Below, piece by piece: positions 1 to 8,080 of a stretch of 59,993 nucleotides of DNA (the stretch's first letter is position 1; every line of letters starts with the position of its first letter). Source of the stretch: Aquibium carbonis. Its GTDB lineage: Bacteria; Pseudomonadota; Alphaproteobacteria; Rhizobiales; Rhizobiaceae. The notes under the pieces were generated by a model. That model searched no databases and was not told where the DNA came from. It saw only the letters and a program-made list of their open reading frames with translations. The translations under genes and the position numbers were made by a program. The stretch is taken from assembly GCF_003970795.1 (NCBI RefSeq), contig NZ_RWKW01000040.1, forward strand, positions 1 through 59,993. The letters are read 5' to 3'.

Positions 1-159
1 GGCAATGCCGGAAAGCACGGCGACCATGGCCGCCAGCTACACCACGCGGTGGGACACGATCGCCGCGGCATGCGCTCGTTTCCGCCGCGTCTGCCCGACC
101 AGCCGATTTTCCATCCCGTGCTGTTGGAAGACTATGCGGTCAGGATCGCTCGCGACTGC
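1..159 (+). pseudogene. Degenerate fragment resembling ADP-ribosylation/crystallin J1-like protein
   Basis: Frame 1 from the window edge encodes a stretch (about 67-159) reading FPPRLPDQPIFHPVLLEDYA followed by VRIARD, which resembles from memory the conserved middle of a small family annotated ADP-ribosylation/crystallin J1. Upstream and downstream residues in the same frame do not look like that family, and the frame runs on as arginine-rich GC-driven sequence. I read it as a truncated relic, but the left edge of the window prevents a firm judgement. Confidence 0.35.
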
Positions 160-246
160 CGTAGTCGAAAGGCGGGACGACGGAGAAAGGCTGCGACGTC
201 GGGGAACACTCCTGCGCCATCACGCCCGACGGCATCCGCCGAGGCA

Positions 247-298
247 TGGATCCCGGATACGTCGTCCTTCGCTTCGCTCGGACGTCGTTCCGGGATTG
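247..298. repeat. REP-like imperfect palindrome
   Basis: An imperfect inverted repeat with arms TCCCGGA-TACGTCGTCC and GGACGTCG-TTCCGGGA around a TTCGCTTCGCT centre. This layout (CCCGGA ends, TTCGCTTCGC core) is typical of dispersed intergenic palindromes in rhizobia-related genomes. It lies in the gene-poor stretch left of the carboxyltransferase gene stop and could fold as a transcript-end hairpin for that minus-strand operon. Bases 160-246 and 299-363 show nothing else I can support. Confidence 0.5.
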
Positions 299-363
299 TG
301 AAAGTGGGAGGCACCGCTGCTTCTTGGCGGCGAGGGACTGCGGCCAGCCCGCGGTGCGGTCCC

Positions 364-1971
364 TCAGAACCGGAACACGCCATATCCCGGTTCGCCCAGC
401 GGGGCGTTCAGCGAGGCGGAAATCGCGATGCCCAGCGCGTTGCGCGTGTCGACGGGGTCGATGATGCCGTCGTCCCAGAGCTCCGAGGTGGAGTGATAGG
501 CCGACAGCTGCTCCTGATAGGCAGCGCGGGTCTCCTCCCACAACTGGCGCACCACGGCCTCGTCGACGTCTCCGCCGTTTCTCTTCATCTGGTTGATCTT
601 CACCTCCGCCAGCGTGTTGGCCGCCTGGTCGCCGCCCATGACGCCGATCTGGTGGTTGGGCCAGGTGAACAGGAAGCGCCCGTCGAAGGCCCGGCCACAC
701 ATGCCGTAATTGCCGGCGCCGAAGGAGCCGTTGCACATGACGGTGAACTTGGGAACGTGGCTGCAGCTCTGGGCCATGATCATCTTGGCGCCGTCCTTGG
801 TGATGCCGCGCCGCTCGTACTCCTTGCCGATCATGTAGCCGGTGATGTTCTGCAGGAAGACCAGCGGCGTGTTGTTCTGGTTGCAAAGCTCGATGAAATG
901 GCCGCCCTTCAGCGAACTGTCGTTGAACAGCACGCCGTTGTTGGCGAGGATACCGACCTTGTAGCCCCAGATGTTGGCATAGCCGCAGATCAGCGTCGTG
1001 CCGTAGTTCGGCTGGTATTCGTGGAACCGGCTGCCGTCGACCATGCGGGCGATGATCTCGCGCATGTCGAACTGCTTCTTGATGTCGTCGGGAACGATGC
1101 CGTAGATCTCCTCGGGGTCGTAGGCCGGATCTTCCGGCGCTTCCCGCTGGCAGTCCCACTTCTTCGCCCGATCCCACTGCGCCACGATTTCGCGGCCGAT
1201 GTGGATCGCCTCCTCCTCGGTGGCGGCCGGGTAGTCGCAGGTGCCCGACACGCTGGTGTGCATGTCGGCGCCGCCGAGATCCTCGACCGACACCTCTTCG
1301 CCGGTCGCCGCCTTGACGAGGGGCGGACCGCCGAGGAACACCGCACCGGTGCCCTGGACGATCACGCTGTAGTCGGACAGGCCGGGAATGTAGGCGCCGC
1401 CGGCCGTGCAGTGGCCGAACACCAGTGCCAGTTGCTTGACGCCCATCTTCGACAGGATCGACTGATTGCGGAAGATGCGCCCCGCCATGTACTTGTCGGG
1501 AAAGACCTCCGACTGGAGCTGCAGGAAGCCGCCGGCTGAATCGCACAGATGGATGACCGGCAGCCGGTTCTCCATGGCGATGTCGAGCGCCCGAACGATC
1601 TTCTTGGCGGTCAGCGGATACCAGGCGCCGCCCTTGACGGTCGGATCGTCGGCGCGGATGACGACCTCGCGACCCGACACGATGCCGATGCCGACGATGG
1701 AACTGGCCGAGGGAGAATCGCCGCCATAGGCCATGTTGGCTGCGAGCGAAGACAGTTCCAGGAACGGCGTTCCGGGGTCGAGCAGCTTCTCGATGCGCTC
1801 GCGCGGCCGCATCTTGCCCTGACTGGCCAACCGGTCGAGATCGCGCGTCGGGCGCTGGTGGCGCGCCGCCTCCTGCCGGGCGCGAAAGGCGGCGACGATG
1901 CCGCGGTTGTGGGTGTCGAAGCGGCGGAACTCCGCCGACGACGTCGAGATCATGGACTGGATCTTGCGCAT
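364..1971 (-). CDS. Acyl-CoA carboxylase carboxyltransferase (beta) subunit, MccB/AtuC/LiuB-like
   Basis: 535 residues, the usual length for methylcrotonyl-CoA or geranyl-CoA carboxylase beta subunits. It has two crotonase-fold halves, with glycine-rich CoA and carboxybiotin sites such as the GHCTAGGAYIPG segment near residue 200 and GSFGAGNYGMCGRAF near 430. It transfers CO2 from carboxybiotin to the gamma carbon of a 3-methyl-2-enoyl-CoA. ATG 1971 is chosen because it starts 5 bases after the biotin carrier stop; a second ATG at 1953 is possible. Last gene of the minus-strand operon 6659-364. Neighbours (AtuA-like protein, IVD-like dehydrogenase) favour a branched or terpenoid acyl-CoA; the exact substrate cannot be told from sequence. 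Confidence 0.93.
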   Translation of the reverse strand: MRKIQSMISTSSAEFRRFDTHNRGIVAAFRARQEAARHQRPTRDLDRLASQGKMRPRERIEKLLDPGTPFLELSSLAANMAYGGDSPSASSIVGIGIVSGREVVIRADDPTVKGGAWYPLTAKKIVRALDIAMENRLPVIHLCDSAGGFLQLQSEVFPDKYMAGRIFRNQSILSKMGVKQLALVFGHCTAGGAYIPGLSDYSVIVQGTGAVFLGGPPLVKAATGEEVSVEDLGGADMHTSVSGTCDYPAATEEEAIHIGREIVAQWDRAKKWDCQREAPEDPAYDPEEIYGIVPDDIKKQFDMREIIARMVDGSRFHEYQPNYGTTLICGYANIWGYKVGILANNGVLFNDSSLKGGHFIELCNQNNTPLVFLQNITGYMIGKEYERRGITKDGAKMIMAQSCSHVPKFTVMCNGSFGAGNYGMCGRAFDGRFLFTWPNHQIGVMGGDQAANTLAEVKINQMKRNGGDVDEAVVRQLWEETRAAYQEQLSAYHSTSELWDDGIIDPVDTRNALGIAISASLNAPLGEPGYGVFRF

Positions 1972-1976
1972 GCGGG

Positions 1977-2480
1977 TCAGCCTTCGTCGACCTGTGGCTC
2001 GAGCGTCGCGATGACCTCGTCCTTCTCGAATGTCTCGCCCGCGGACCGGTGAACGGCCGCGACGATGCCGTCGCGGGGCGAGGGCAGGGCGGTCTGGAGC
2101 TTCATGCTCTCGATGGTCACCAGAACCTCGCCACGCGCCACACGGTCGCCGGCATTCCGGTGGACCGAGATGACGGCGCCCGGCATCGGCGCCTTCACGA
2201 CGTCCAGGCTGGCGCCGCCCGCGCCGCTTCGGGAAAACGGATCGACGACGCCGACGTCGAAGGTGCGGCCGGCAAGCCGCAGCATCTGGCGATCGGCTAC
2301 GCTGGCGCGGGCGAAGGTCACGGCATGTCCGCCGATTGCCATTGTCGTGCTTCCCCGACCAGCGGCGGGCAGTTCGGTCAGCTCGTGGTCCACGCCGTCG
2401 ATACGCAGCGTCAGGTGCGGACGCCGGCGGGTGATCGAGACCTCGTGGACCTTTCCGTCGAGCGCGAGCTTGAGGCTCAT
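1977..2480 (-). CDS. Biotin carboxyl carrier protein (split alpha-subunit C-terminal half)
   Basis: 167 residues. Residues 1-80 look like the beta-rich BT domain that joins biotin carboxylase to biotinyl domain in fused MCC-type alpha subunits; residues 92-167 are the biotinyl domain with E124-S-M-K127, K127 being the expected biotinylation site (most relatives have AMKM). It carries CO2 between the two enzyme halves. The ATG lies 2 bases after the biotin carboxylase stop (TGA-CG-ATG), so translation is probably coupled. Relatives in leu/terpene clusters usually encode this as the C-terminus of a roughly 660-residue protein; here it is a separate polypeptide. Confidence 0.88.
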   Translation of the reverse strand: MSLKLALDGKVHEVSITRRRPHLTLRIDGVDHELTELPAAGRGSTTMAIGGHAVTFARASVADRQMLRLAGRTFDVGVVDPFSRSGAGGASLDVVKAPMPGAVISVHRNAGDRVARGEVLVTIESMKLQTALPSPRDGIVAAVHRSAGETFEKDEVIATLEPQVDEG

Positions 2481-2482
2481 CG

Positions 2483-3967
2483 TCAGTTCCTCCAGCCGCC
2501 GATGGCGGCATGCGGCTCGGGCGTGCCCAGCGCCAGTTCGCGAAAGTCGCGCAAGCCCAGCGCCGCGGCGGCCAGCACCTGCGCCAGGACCTGCTCCGGC
2601 ACCGGGGGCGGCGCGAGCGCCTCGCGGTGCTCGGTGACGAAACCGGTGTGCAGGTGACCGTCGCGGAACGCGGCGTTGTCGAGGACGCGGGCCAGATAGT
2701 CGATGTTGGTCGTGACGCCGAGCAGCGCCAATCCCTCCAGGGCCGCGATGGCGCGATCGATCGCTTCGGCGCGATCGCCCCCGTGGGCGACCAGCTTGGC
2801 CAGCATCGGATCGAAGTCGGCGGTGATCTTCTGGCCGGGGTCGAGAGCGTTCTCGAACCGCAGCCAGGGCTCTTCCGGTACCCCGAGATAGGCGAGCACG
2901 CCGGTCTCGGGCAGGAAGTCGCGCTCCGGGTCTTCCGCGCAGATGCGGCATTCCATGGCATGGCCGGACAGGGTGACGTCGGCCTGCGCCGCCGGGAGAC
3001 CCTTGCCGGCCGCGATCTCGATCTGGGCGCGCACGAGGTCGATGCCGGTGACCATCTCGGTGACCGGATGCTCCACCTGCAGGCGCGTGTTCATCTCCAG
3101 GAAGAAGAAGCGGCCGTCGGCGCCAAGGATGTATTCGACCGTTCCTGCGTTCTTGTAGCGGGCGGCGGCGGCCAACAGCACGGCCGAGCCGCAGATGGCG
3201 TCGCGCAGCGCCGGATCGAGACGGGCCGCCGGCGCCTCCTCGATGATCTTCTGGAAGCGACGCTGCACGGAGCATTCGCGCTCGAACAGATGGATCGCGC
3301 CGCCTTCGCCGTCGCCCAGAACCTGCACCTCGATGTGGCGCGGGCGCTCGACATAGGTCTCGGCATACACACGACCGTCGCCGAAGTAGCGCTGCGCTTC
3401 GCCCGCGGCGATGCGGGCTGCTTCGCGCAGTTCCTCGGCGGAGCGGACGATCGACATGCCCTTGCCGCCGCCGCCGGCCGCCGCCTTGATGAGCAGCGGA
3501 AAGCCGATCGTTTCGGCGCGGGCGATGAAGTCGTCGAGATCGCCGGTCGGCATGACGGACGGCGCCACGGGCACGCCCTGCGCCTCCGCGAAGGCGCGGG
3601 CGGAGATCTTGTCGCCCATCAGCGCGATGGTGTCGGGTGAGGGGCCGATGAAGGCGAGGCCGGCCTTCTCGACAGCCGCCGCGAAGCGGGCGTTCTCCGA
3701 CAGGAAGCCGTAGCCGGGATGGATGGCGTCGGCGCCGGTGGCGAGGGCCGCCGCCACGATCGCCTCGATGTCGAGATGCGCTGCGACGGGTGTTTCGCCC
3801 GCGATTTCGACCGCTTCACCTGCCATCCGCACGTGCCTGGCGCGGGTCTCGAGCCGGTGATGGATCGCCACCGAAGCGATGCCGAGTTCATCGAGCGTGC
3901 GGATGACGCGGCAGGCGATTTCGCCGCGATTGGCGATCAGGATCTTGCCGAACAAGGGGGCAGTCAT
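2483..3967 (-). CDS. Biotin carboxylase subunit of acyl-CoA carboxylase
   Basis: 494 residues. ATP-dependent carboxylation of biotin by bicarbonate. Seen: N-terminal biotin carboxylase domain starting KILIANRGEIACRV (8-21), ATP-grasp loop GGGGKG (165-170), the EMNTRLQVEHPVTE metal/bicarbonate segment (about 280-293) and the C-terminal biotin carboxylase domain. After it comes about 50 residues ending GGWRN, which matches the start of the BT linker in fused alpha subunits, so the protein stops at an inter-domain boundary. ATG 3967 overlaps the AtuA-like gene stop by 4 bases. A longer open frame upstream is not supported because the RANRGE start is canonical. Confidence 0.92.
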   Translation of the reverse strand: MTAPLFGKILIANRGEIACRVIRTLDELGIASVAIHHRLETRARHVRMAGEAVEIAGETPVAAHLDIEAIVAAALATGADAIHPGYGFLSENARFAAAVEKAGLAFIGPSPDTIALMGDKISARAFAEAQGVPVAPSVMPTGDLDDFIARAETIGFPLLIKAAAGGGGKGMSIVRSAEELREAARIAAGEAQRYFGDGRVYAETYVERPRHIEVQVLGDGEGGAIHLFERECSVQRRFQKIIEEAPAARLDPALRDAICGSAVLLAAAARYKNAGTVEYILGADGRFFFLEMNTRLQVEHPVTEMVTGIDLVRAQIEIAAGKGLPAAQADVTLSGHAMECRICAEDPERDFLPETGVLAYLGVPEEPWLRFENALDPGQKITADFDPMLAKLVAHGGDRAEAIDRAIAALEGLALLGVTTNIDYLARVLDNAAFRDGHLHTGFVTEHREALAPPPVPEQVLAQVLAAAALGLRDFRELALGTPEPHAAIGGWRN

Positions 3968-5871
3968 GCGGTCTCGTCCTTGTTCCAGTCTTCGAGAGGG
4001 CCGCCCGCGTCCAGCCAGTGGGCCGGGACCTGCACGGGGAAATCCATCATGATCTGCGCCAGTGCCTTGCCTTGCGGATCGTGCCGCAGAGAGGCGATGC
4101 CGCCGCCGCCAAGGCCCTGGTGCAGCAGGAAGTTGAAGCCTTCGAGCCCGGGCCATTCGAAGCGCTCGACCTCGCCCCTGACGAAATGCGCGAAGTAGCG
4201 CGCGACGGCCTGCGGGGTTGTCGCACGGCGGATCCAGGGCAGGTATTGCGGCTTGCGCGCCAGGATGCCGATGTTGCCGATGTCGCCCTTGTCGCCGCTG
4301 CGGCCATGCGCGATCGCGATGAGCGGCACGGTCGCGAGCGGGTCGTGGGGCGGCGCAACTGAACCCCCACCCTCTATCCCTCCCCACAAGGGGGAGGGGG
4401 GCGCCGACGCTTGAGCTTCATCTTCCGTCGAGGTGAAGAGCCGCGACGTCTCAGAACCCCCCTCCCCCTTGTGGGGAGGGGTACGGGGCGGGGGTGTCGC
4501 CACGCCGACTTCGATCGTCCGCCCGTCAACCTCCACCTCCGCGGGAATTTCGATCTTGGGTGCCAGGAAGGAGAAGAGCCTGATCACCGGCTGCGGCTCC
4601 GGGCGGCCTCCCGCGAAGCCGGTGAGACCTTGCGCCATCGACGTCGCGGCGGGGAAGATCTCGCGGCCGAAGACCTGCAGCGCGTCCTTCGAGGCATGCC
4701 GGACGGCGATCTTCAACACCACTTCGCGCGTGTCGCCCGCCCTGGCATTCTCGCCGTAATTGGTCTCGCTGCCGAGGACTTCGATCGATCGATCACTGTA
4801 GCCCTCGAAACCGGCAGCCTTCATCAGGCGCTCGGAGCGGGCAAGGATCGCCTCGGCCGTCGCCCTGGCCTTTGCCGCCGCCTCGCGTCCGGCGATCATC
4901 ATGGTGACGGCGGCGCGGTAGCCGTCGGGATAGGTCAGGCTCACCTTGTAGCTGTCGGTCGGCGCCGCGCCGCGGGCGCCGGTGACCTTCACACGGTCGG
5001 ACCCGACCTGTTCGAGCCTGACCGCGCTCCAGTCGGCCGTGACGTCGGGCAGGACGTAGCGCGTCGGGTCGCCGACCTCGTAGACGATCTGTTCGGCGAC
5101 GGTCTTGGTGGAAACGAGCCCGCCGGTTCCTGCGGGCTTGGTGACGACGAAGCTGCCGTCGGCGCTGCATTCGGCGATGGGAAAGCCCATGTCGTCCCAG
5201 CCGGAAACCTCGCGCCAATCGGTGAAGATGCCACCGGTGACCTGGGTGCCGCATTCCAGCACATGGCCGCAGAGGCTGCCGGCCGACAGGAGGTCATGCT
5301 GGCTTGGTCCCCAGCCGAACTCGTGGATCAACGGGCCGAGCACGACGGCTGAATCCACCACGCGACCCGTGATCACGACGTCCGCGCCGGCGTCGAGCGC
5401 TGCGGCGATCGGGAAGGCGCCGAGATAGGCGTTCACGCTGGCGACGTTCGCCGGCATTGCTGCGCCGGAAAACATTTCCCGCACGTCCTGCTCGCGGTAG
5501 CGTTCGACCTGTCCGGACAGGTCGTCGCCGCGCACGACCGCGACCTTCAGGTCGACGCCGACGTCGCGGAAGACAGCCAGCAGGGCGTCGCGGCAGGCGT
5601 CGGGGTTGACGCCGCCGGCATTGGTGACGACGCGGATGCGTTTGTCGGCGATCTCGCGCGCCAGCGGTTTCATCACCATGGTGACGAAGTCGGTGGCGTA
5701 GCCCAGATCGGCGCGCTTGGCCTTCATCCGCGCCAGGATCGACATGGTGATCTCGGCCAGGTAATCCATCACTAGATAGTCGATGCCGCCGGCGCGCACG
5801 AGTTGGGCTGGTCCCTCCGGCGTGTCGCCCCAGAAACCGGCGCCGCAGCCGATCCGGACTGTCCTGGTCAT
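3964..5871 (-). CDS. AtuA-like acyclic terpene utilisation protein (DUF1446 plus ferredoxin-fold domain)
   Basis: 635 residues. Residues 1 to about 455 are the DUF1446 domain (starts VRIGCGAGFWGDTPEG); residues about 520-635 are the AtuA-like C-terminal domain (starts LIAIAHGRSGDKGDIGNIGI). AtuA is essential for citronellol/geraniol use in Pseudomonas but its reaction is not established. The inter-domain linker (about residues 459-503) is written by a pair of inverted GC-rich palindromes and reads as proline/glycine/threonine-rich low-complexity sequence, so the linker looks like an in-frame repeat insertion. Start ATG 5871 is 5 bases after the hydratase stop. Confidence 0.88.
   Translation of the reverse strand: MTRTVRIGCGAGFWGDTPEGPAQLVRAGGIDYLVMDYLAEITMSILARMKAKRADLGYATDFVTMVMKPLAREIADKRIRVVTNAGGVNPDACRDALLAVFRDVGVDLKVAVVRGDDLSGQVERYREQDVREMFSGAAMPANVASVNAYLGAFPIAAALDAGADVVITGRVVDSAVVLGPLIHEFGWGPSQHDLLSAGSLCGHVLECGTQVTGGIFTDWREVSGWDDMGFPIAECSADGSFVVTKPAGTGGLVSTKTVAEQIVYEVGDPTRYVLPDVTADWSAVRLEQVGSDRVKVTGARGAAPTDSYKVSLTYPDGYRAAVTMMIAGREAAAKARATAEAILARSERLMKAAGFEGYSDRSIEVLGSETNYGENARAGDTREVVLKIAVRHASKDALQVFGREIFPAATSMAQGLTGFAGGRPEPQPVIRLFSFLAPKIEIPAEVEVDGRTIEVGVATPPPRTPPHKGEGGSETSRLFTSTEDEAQASAPPSPLWGGIEGGGSVAPPHDPLATVPLIAIAHGRSGDKGDIGNIGILARKPQYLPWIRRATTPQAVARYFAHFVRGEVERFEWPGLEGFNFLLHQGLGGGGIASLRHDPQGKALAQIMMDFPVQVPAHWLDAGGPLEDWNKDETA
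4363..4495. repeat. Pair of inverted palindromic repeats inside the AtuA-like coding sequence
   Basis: Two copies of a repeat with core CCCTCCCCACAAGGGGGAGG lie in opposite orientation (4363-4401 and 4456-4495), about 54 bases apart. Each core is itself a near-palindrome. Such elements are normally intergenic in alphaproteobacteria (REP/BIME-like). Here the whole 133-base doublet is translated without a stop as part of the inter-domain linker of the AtuA-like protein. Confidence 0.9.
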
Positions 5872-5876
5872 GCCCG

Positions 5877-6659
5877 CTACTCCCCAGACCAGTTCGGCTT
5901 GCGCTTTTCGTTGAAGGCCGCAAATCCTTCGCGCGCGTCCTGCGTGCGCGCCATGTTGGCCAGCATGAACTGGGCGTATTCCAGCGCCGCGTCCGTCGAC
6001 ATCTCGCGGATCTTGGAGAGCGCCTGCTTGCCAAGCCTGATTCCGGTCGGCGACTTGTCGGTGATGCGCCCGAGCAGCCACTCGAGCTTGGTGTCGAGTT
6101 CACCGGCCGGAACGGCGTAGTTGACGATCCGCTCGCCTTCAGCCTCGCGTGCCAGCATCGGCTCGCCCGAAAGGCAAAGTTCCATCATCCGCCTGTAGCT
6201 GATGACGCGCAGCAGGAAGGGAAGGATCATCATCGGGAAGATGCCGACCTTGACCTCCGAGACGCCCAACAGGGCGTCCTCGCGGGCGACGACCAGGTCG
6301 CAGGCGCAGACGAGGCCCAATCCGCCGGCGAGCGCGTGGCCGTTCACGCGTGCAACCAGCGGCAGGCGACAGGAATCCATTCGGCGCAGCAGGCGCGCGA
6401 CGTAGTGGCGAGGGTCGGCGACGTCGATGGTGAACGGGGTTCCGTCCGCCTGGAGTTGCAGATCACCGCCCGCGCAGAAGGCCTTGTCGCCCGCTCCCGT
6501 CAGAACGATGGCGCGGACGGTCCGATCGGCTTCTGCCTCGTCGAGGCCCGAATGGATCAGTTCCGCGACCCTTTCGTTGAGGGCGTTGCGACGTTCCTCA
6601 CGGCTGATGGTGATCCACTGCACCGGGCCACGGCGTTCGATCGTCACGGGTTGCGTCAC
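5877..6659 (-). CDS. Enoyl-CoA hydratase, methylglutaconyl/isohexenylglutaconyl-CoA hydratase-like
   Basis: 260 residues, crotonase fold. Oxyanion-hole segments are AFCAGGDLQ (about 62-70) and GHALAGGLGLVCACD (about 107-121). It follows carboxylation in leucine and acyclic terpene pathways by adding water to the glutaconyl-CoA product, and its place as first gene of the carboxylase operon fits that role. Start is GTG at 6659, preceded by a GGGGGG-rich Shine-Dalgarno; no ATG lies near. Known family assignment is to the crotonase superfamily; the specific substrate is inferred from neighbours only. Confidence 0.85.
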   Translation of the reverse strand: MTQPVTIERRGPVQWITISREERRNALNERVAELIHSGLDEAEADRTVRAIVLTGAGDKAFCAGGDLQLQADGTPFTIDVADPRHYVARLLRRMDSCRLPLVARVNGHALAGGLGLVCACDLVVAREDALLGVSEVKVGIFPMMILPFLLRVISYRRMMELCLSGEPMLAREAEGERIVNYAVPAGELDTKLEWLLGRITDKSPTGIRLGKQALSKIREMSTDAALEYAQFMLANMARTQDAREGFAAFNEKRKPNWSGE

Positions 6660-6695
6660 TTTTCCCCCCTGTTTCGCACTCGGGTGTGAGCCTAA

Positions 6696-6722
6696 ATGAT
6701 TTCAATTCATCAGCGTTGTCAA
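6696..6722 (-). promoter_or_regulatory. Minus-strand promoter with putative TetR operator, carboxylase operon
   Basis: On the minus strand a TTGACA -35 box (6722-6717) is followed by the dyad ATGATTTCAATTCAT (6696-6710), which would cover the spacer and -10 region. It sits 37-63 bases upstream of the hydratase start. The dyad matches two others in the window at 6817-6831 and 12652-12666. Confidence 0.6.
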
Positions 6723-6791
6723 CCGACCCGAAAGGCTCGGCCGGCAGGGCGCTTCCTATACCGAACCGATCTGTGTATCTGCCGGGAACAC

Positions 6792-6831
6792 TTGACAATC
6801 GAGTGCCGATCAGATGATGAAATCACTTCAT
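6792..6831 (+). promoter_or_regulatory. Plus-strand promoter with putative TetR operator, dehydrogenase operon
   Basis: A perfect TTGACA (6792-6797) is followed by the dyad ATGAAATCACTTCAT (6817-6831) covering the expected -10 and start region. It lies 41 bases upstream of the acyl-CoA dehydrogenase ATG. Repressor binding here would block the polymerase directly. Confidence 0.6.
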
Positions 6832-6871
6832 TAGCGGCCGTAGCGGTCTGCCGAGGTGGTCGAGGGAGGAC

Positions 6872-8080
6872 ATGTTGGACATTGCAGGATCGAACGAGAA
6901 GCACGCCGTCTTCGATCTCGATGCGGAACAACAGATGGTCCTCGACAATGCGGATCGCTTCGCCCGCAACGAACTCTATCCGCTCGCGCCGCGCATGGAC
7001 AACGAGGAATGGTGGCCGCAGGACGCCTTCCCCTTGATCGGTGACAACGGGCTGTTCGGCATCACCATTCCGGAGGAGTATGGCGGCACCGGGCTCGATC
7101 TTTTCGCGGCGGGGCTCGTGTTGCAGGGTTTCGCGCGCTGGAATCACGCCATGGCGCTGGCCTGGGTGGCACATGACAATCTCTGCGCGAACAACATCTA
7201 CCGAAACGGCAACGAGGACCAGCGGCGGCGCTACCTTCCCGACCTGTGCTCCGGTCGCAAGATCGGCGCGCTCGGCCTGACCGAGCCTGGCGCGGGGTCC
7301 GACGCGCTGGGGTCGATGCGCACGACGGCGCGCCGCGACGGCGACCACTATGTCCTCAACGGCTCGAAGATCTACATCACCAACGGTCCCGTCGCGGACG
7401 TCCTTCTGGTCTATGCCAAGACGGATCGTGAGAAGGGCGCACACGGCATCTCGGCCTTCATCGTCGAGAAGGACATGCCCGGCTTCAAGGTGGCGCAGAA
7501 GCTCAACAAGATGGGCTATCGCGGCAGCCAGACCGGCGAGCTCCTGTTCGAGGAGTGCCGCGTGCCGGCCGAGAACCTCGTCGGCGGCGAAAACCGCGGC
7601 GTCTCGGTCGTCATGAGCGGCCTCGACCTCGAGCGTGCGATGATTTCGCCGATCTGCCTCGGCGTCGCCGAGCGCGCGCTCGAGCTTTCGATCGATTATG
7701 CCAGGACCCGCCAGCAGTTCGGCAAGCCGATCGGCTCGTTCCAGATGGTGCAGTCGATGATCGCCGACATGTATGTGCAGGTGGAGACGATCCGCACCTT
7801 CACCTATCGTGTGCTGGCTGCGGCGGCGCCGCTGGAGATCGGCGGCGGCGGGCGCGGCGACATCCACATGCTGACGGCGGCCTCGGTGATGTACGCCGCC
7901 GAGGCATCGCACAAGGTTCTCGATCTCGCCGTGCAGGTTCACGGCGGAACGGGCTACATCTGGGAATCGGAGATCAACCGGCTCTTCCGCTCGACCAAGC
8001 TGCTCGAGATCGGCGCCGGCACCACGGAAGTGCGAAAGATGATCATCGCCGGCGAACTGCTCAAGGGCATGGGCAAATGA
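6872..8080 (+). CDS. Acyl-CoA dehydrogenase, isovaleryl/citronellyl-CoA dehydrogenase-like
   Basis: 402 residues, flavoprotein that introduces an alpha-beta double bond into a branched acyl-CoA and passes electrons to ETF. The segment SGLDLER places a glutamate at residue 254, the catalytic position used by isovaleryl-CoA dehydrogenase rather than the C-terminal glutamate of short/medium-chain enzymes; the C-terminal LEIGAGTTEV also carries the isovaleryl-type Gly at that alternate site. FAD/substrate signatures GLTEPGAGSD (about 135-144) and KIYITNG (166-172) are present. First gene of the plus operon 6872-9419; its stop overlaps the next ATG (ATGA). Confidence 0.9.
   Translation: MLDIAGSNEKHAVFDLDAEQQMVLDNADRFARNELYPLAPRMDNEEWWPQDAFPLIGDNGLFGITIPEEYGGTGLDLFAAGLVLQGFARWNHAMALAWVAHDNLCANNIYRNGNEDQRRRYLPDLCSGRKIGALGLTEPGAGSDALGSMRTTARRDGDHYVLNGSKIYITNGPVADVLLVYAKTDREKGAHGISAFIVEKDMPGFKVAQKLNKMGYRGSQTGELLFEECRVPAENLVGGENRGVSVVMSGLDLERAMISPICLGVAERALELSIDYARTRQQFGKPIGSFQMVQSMIADMYVQVETIRTFTYRVLAAAAPLEIGGGGRGDIHMLTAASVMYAAEASHKVLDLAVQVHGGTGYIWESEINRLFRSTKLLEIGAGTTEVRKMIIAGELLKGMGK

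Noticed and set aside
49-1539. Long plus-strand open frame (496 codons) opposite the carboxyltransferase
   Set aside because: GC-driven antisense shadow; the minus strand gives a full-length, motif-complete carboxyltransferase.
4363-4495. Possibility that the repeat pair splits the AtuA-like gene into two genes
   Set aside because: The frame stays open across it and no ribosome site and start codon precede the C-terminal domain in a convincing position.
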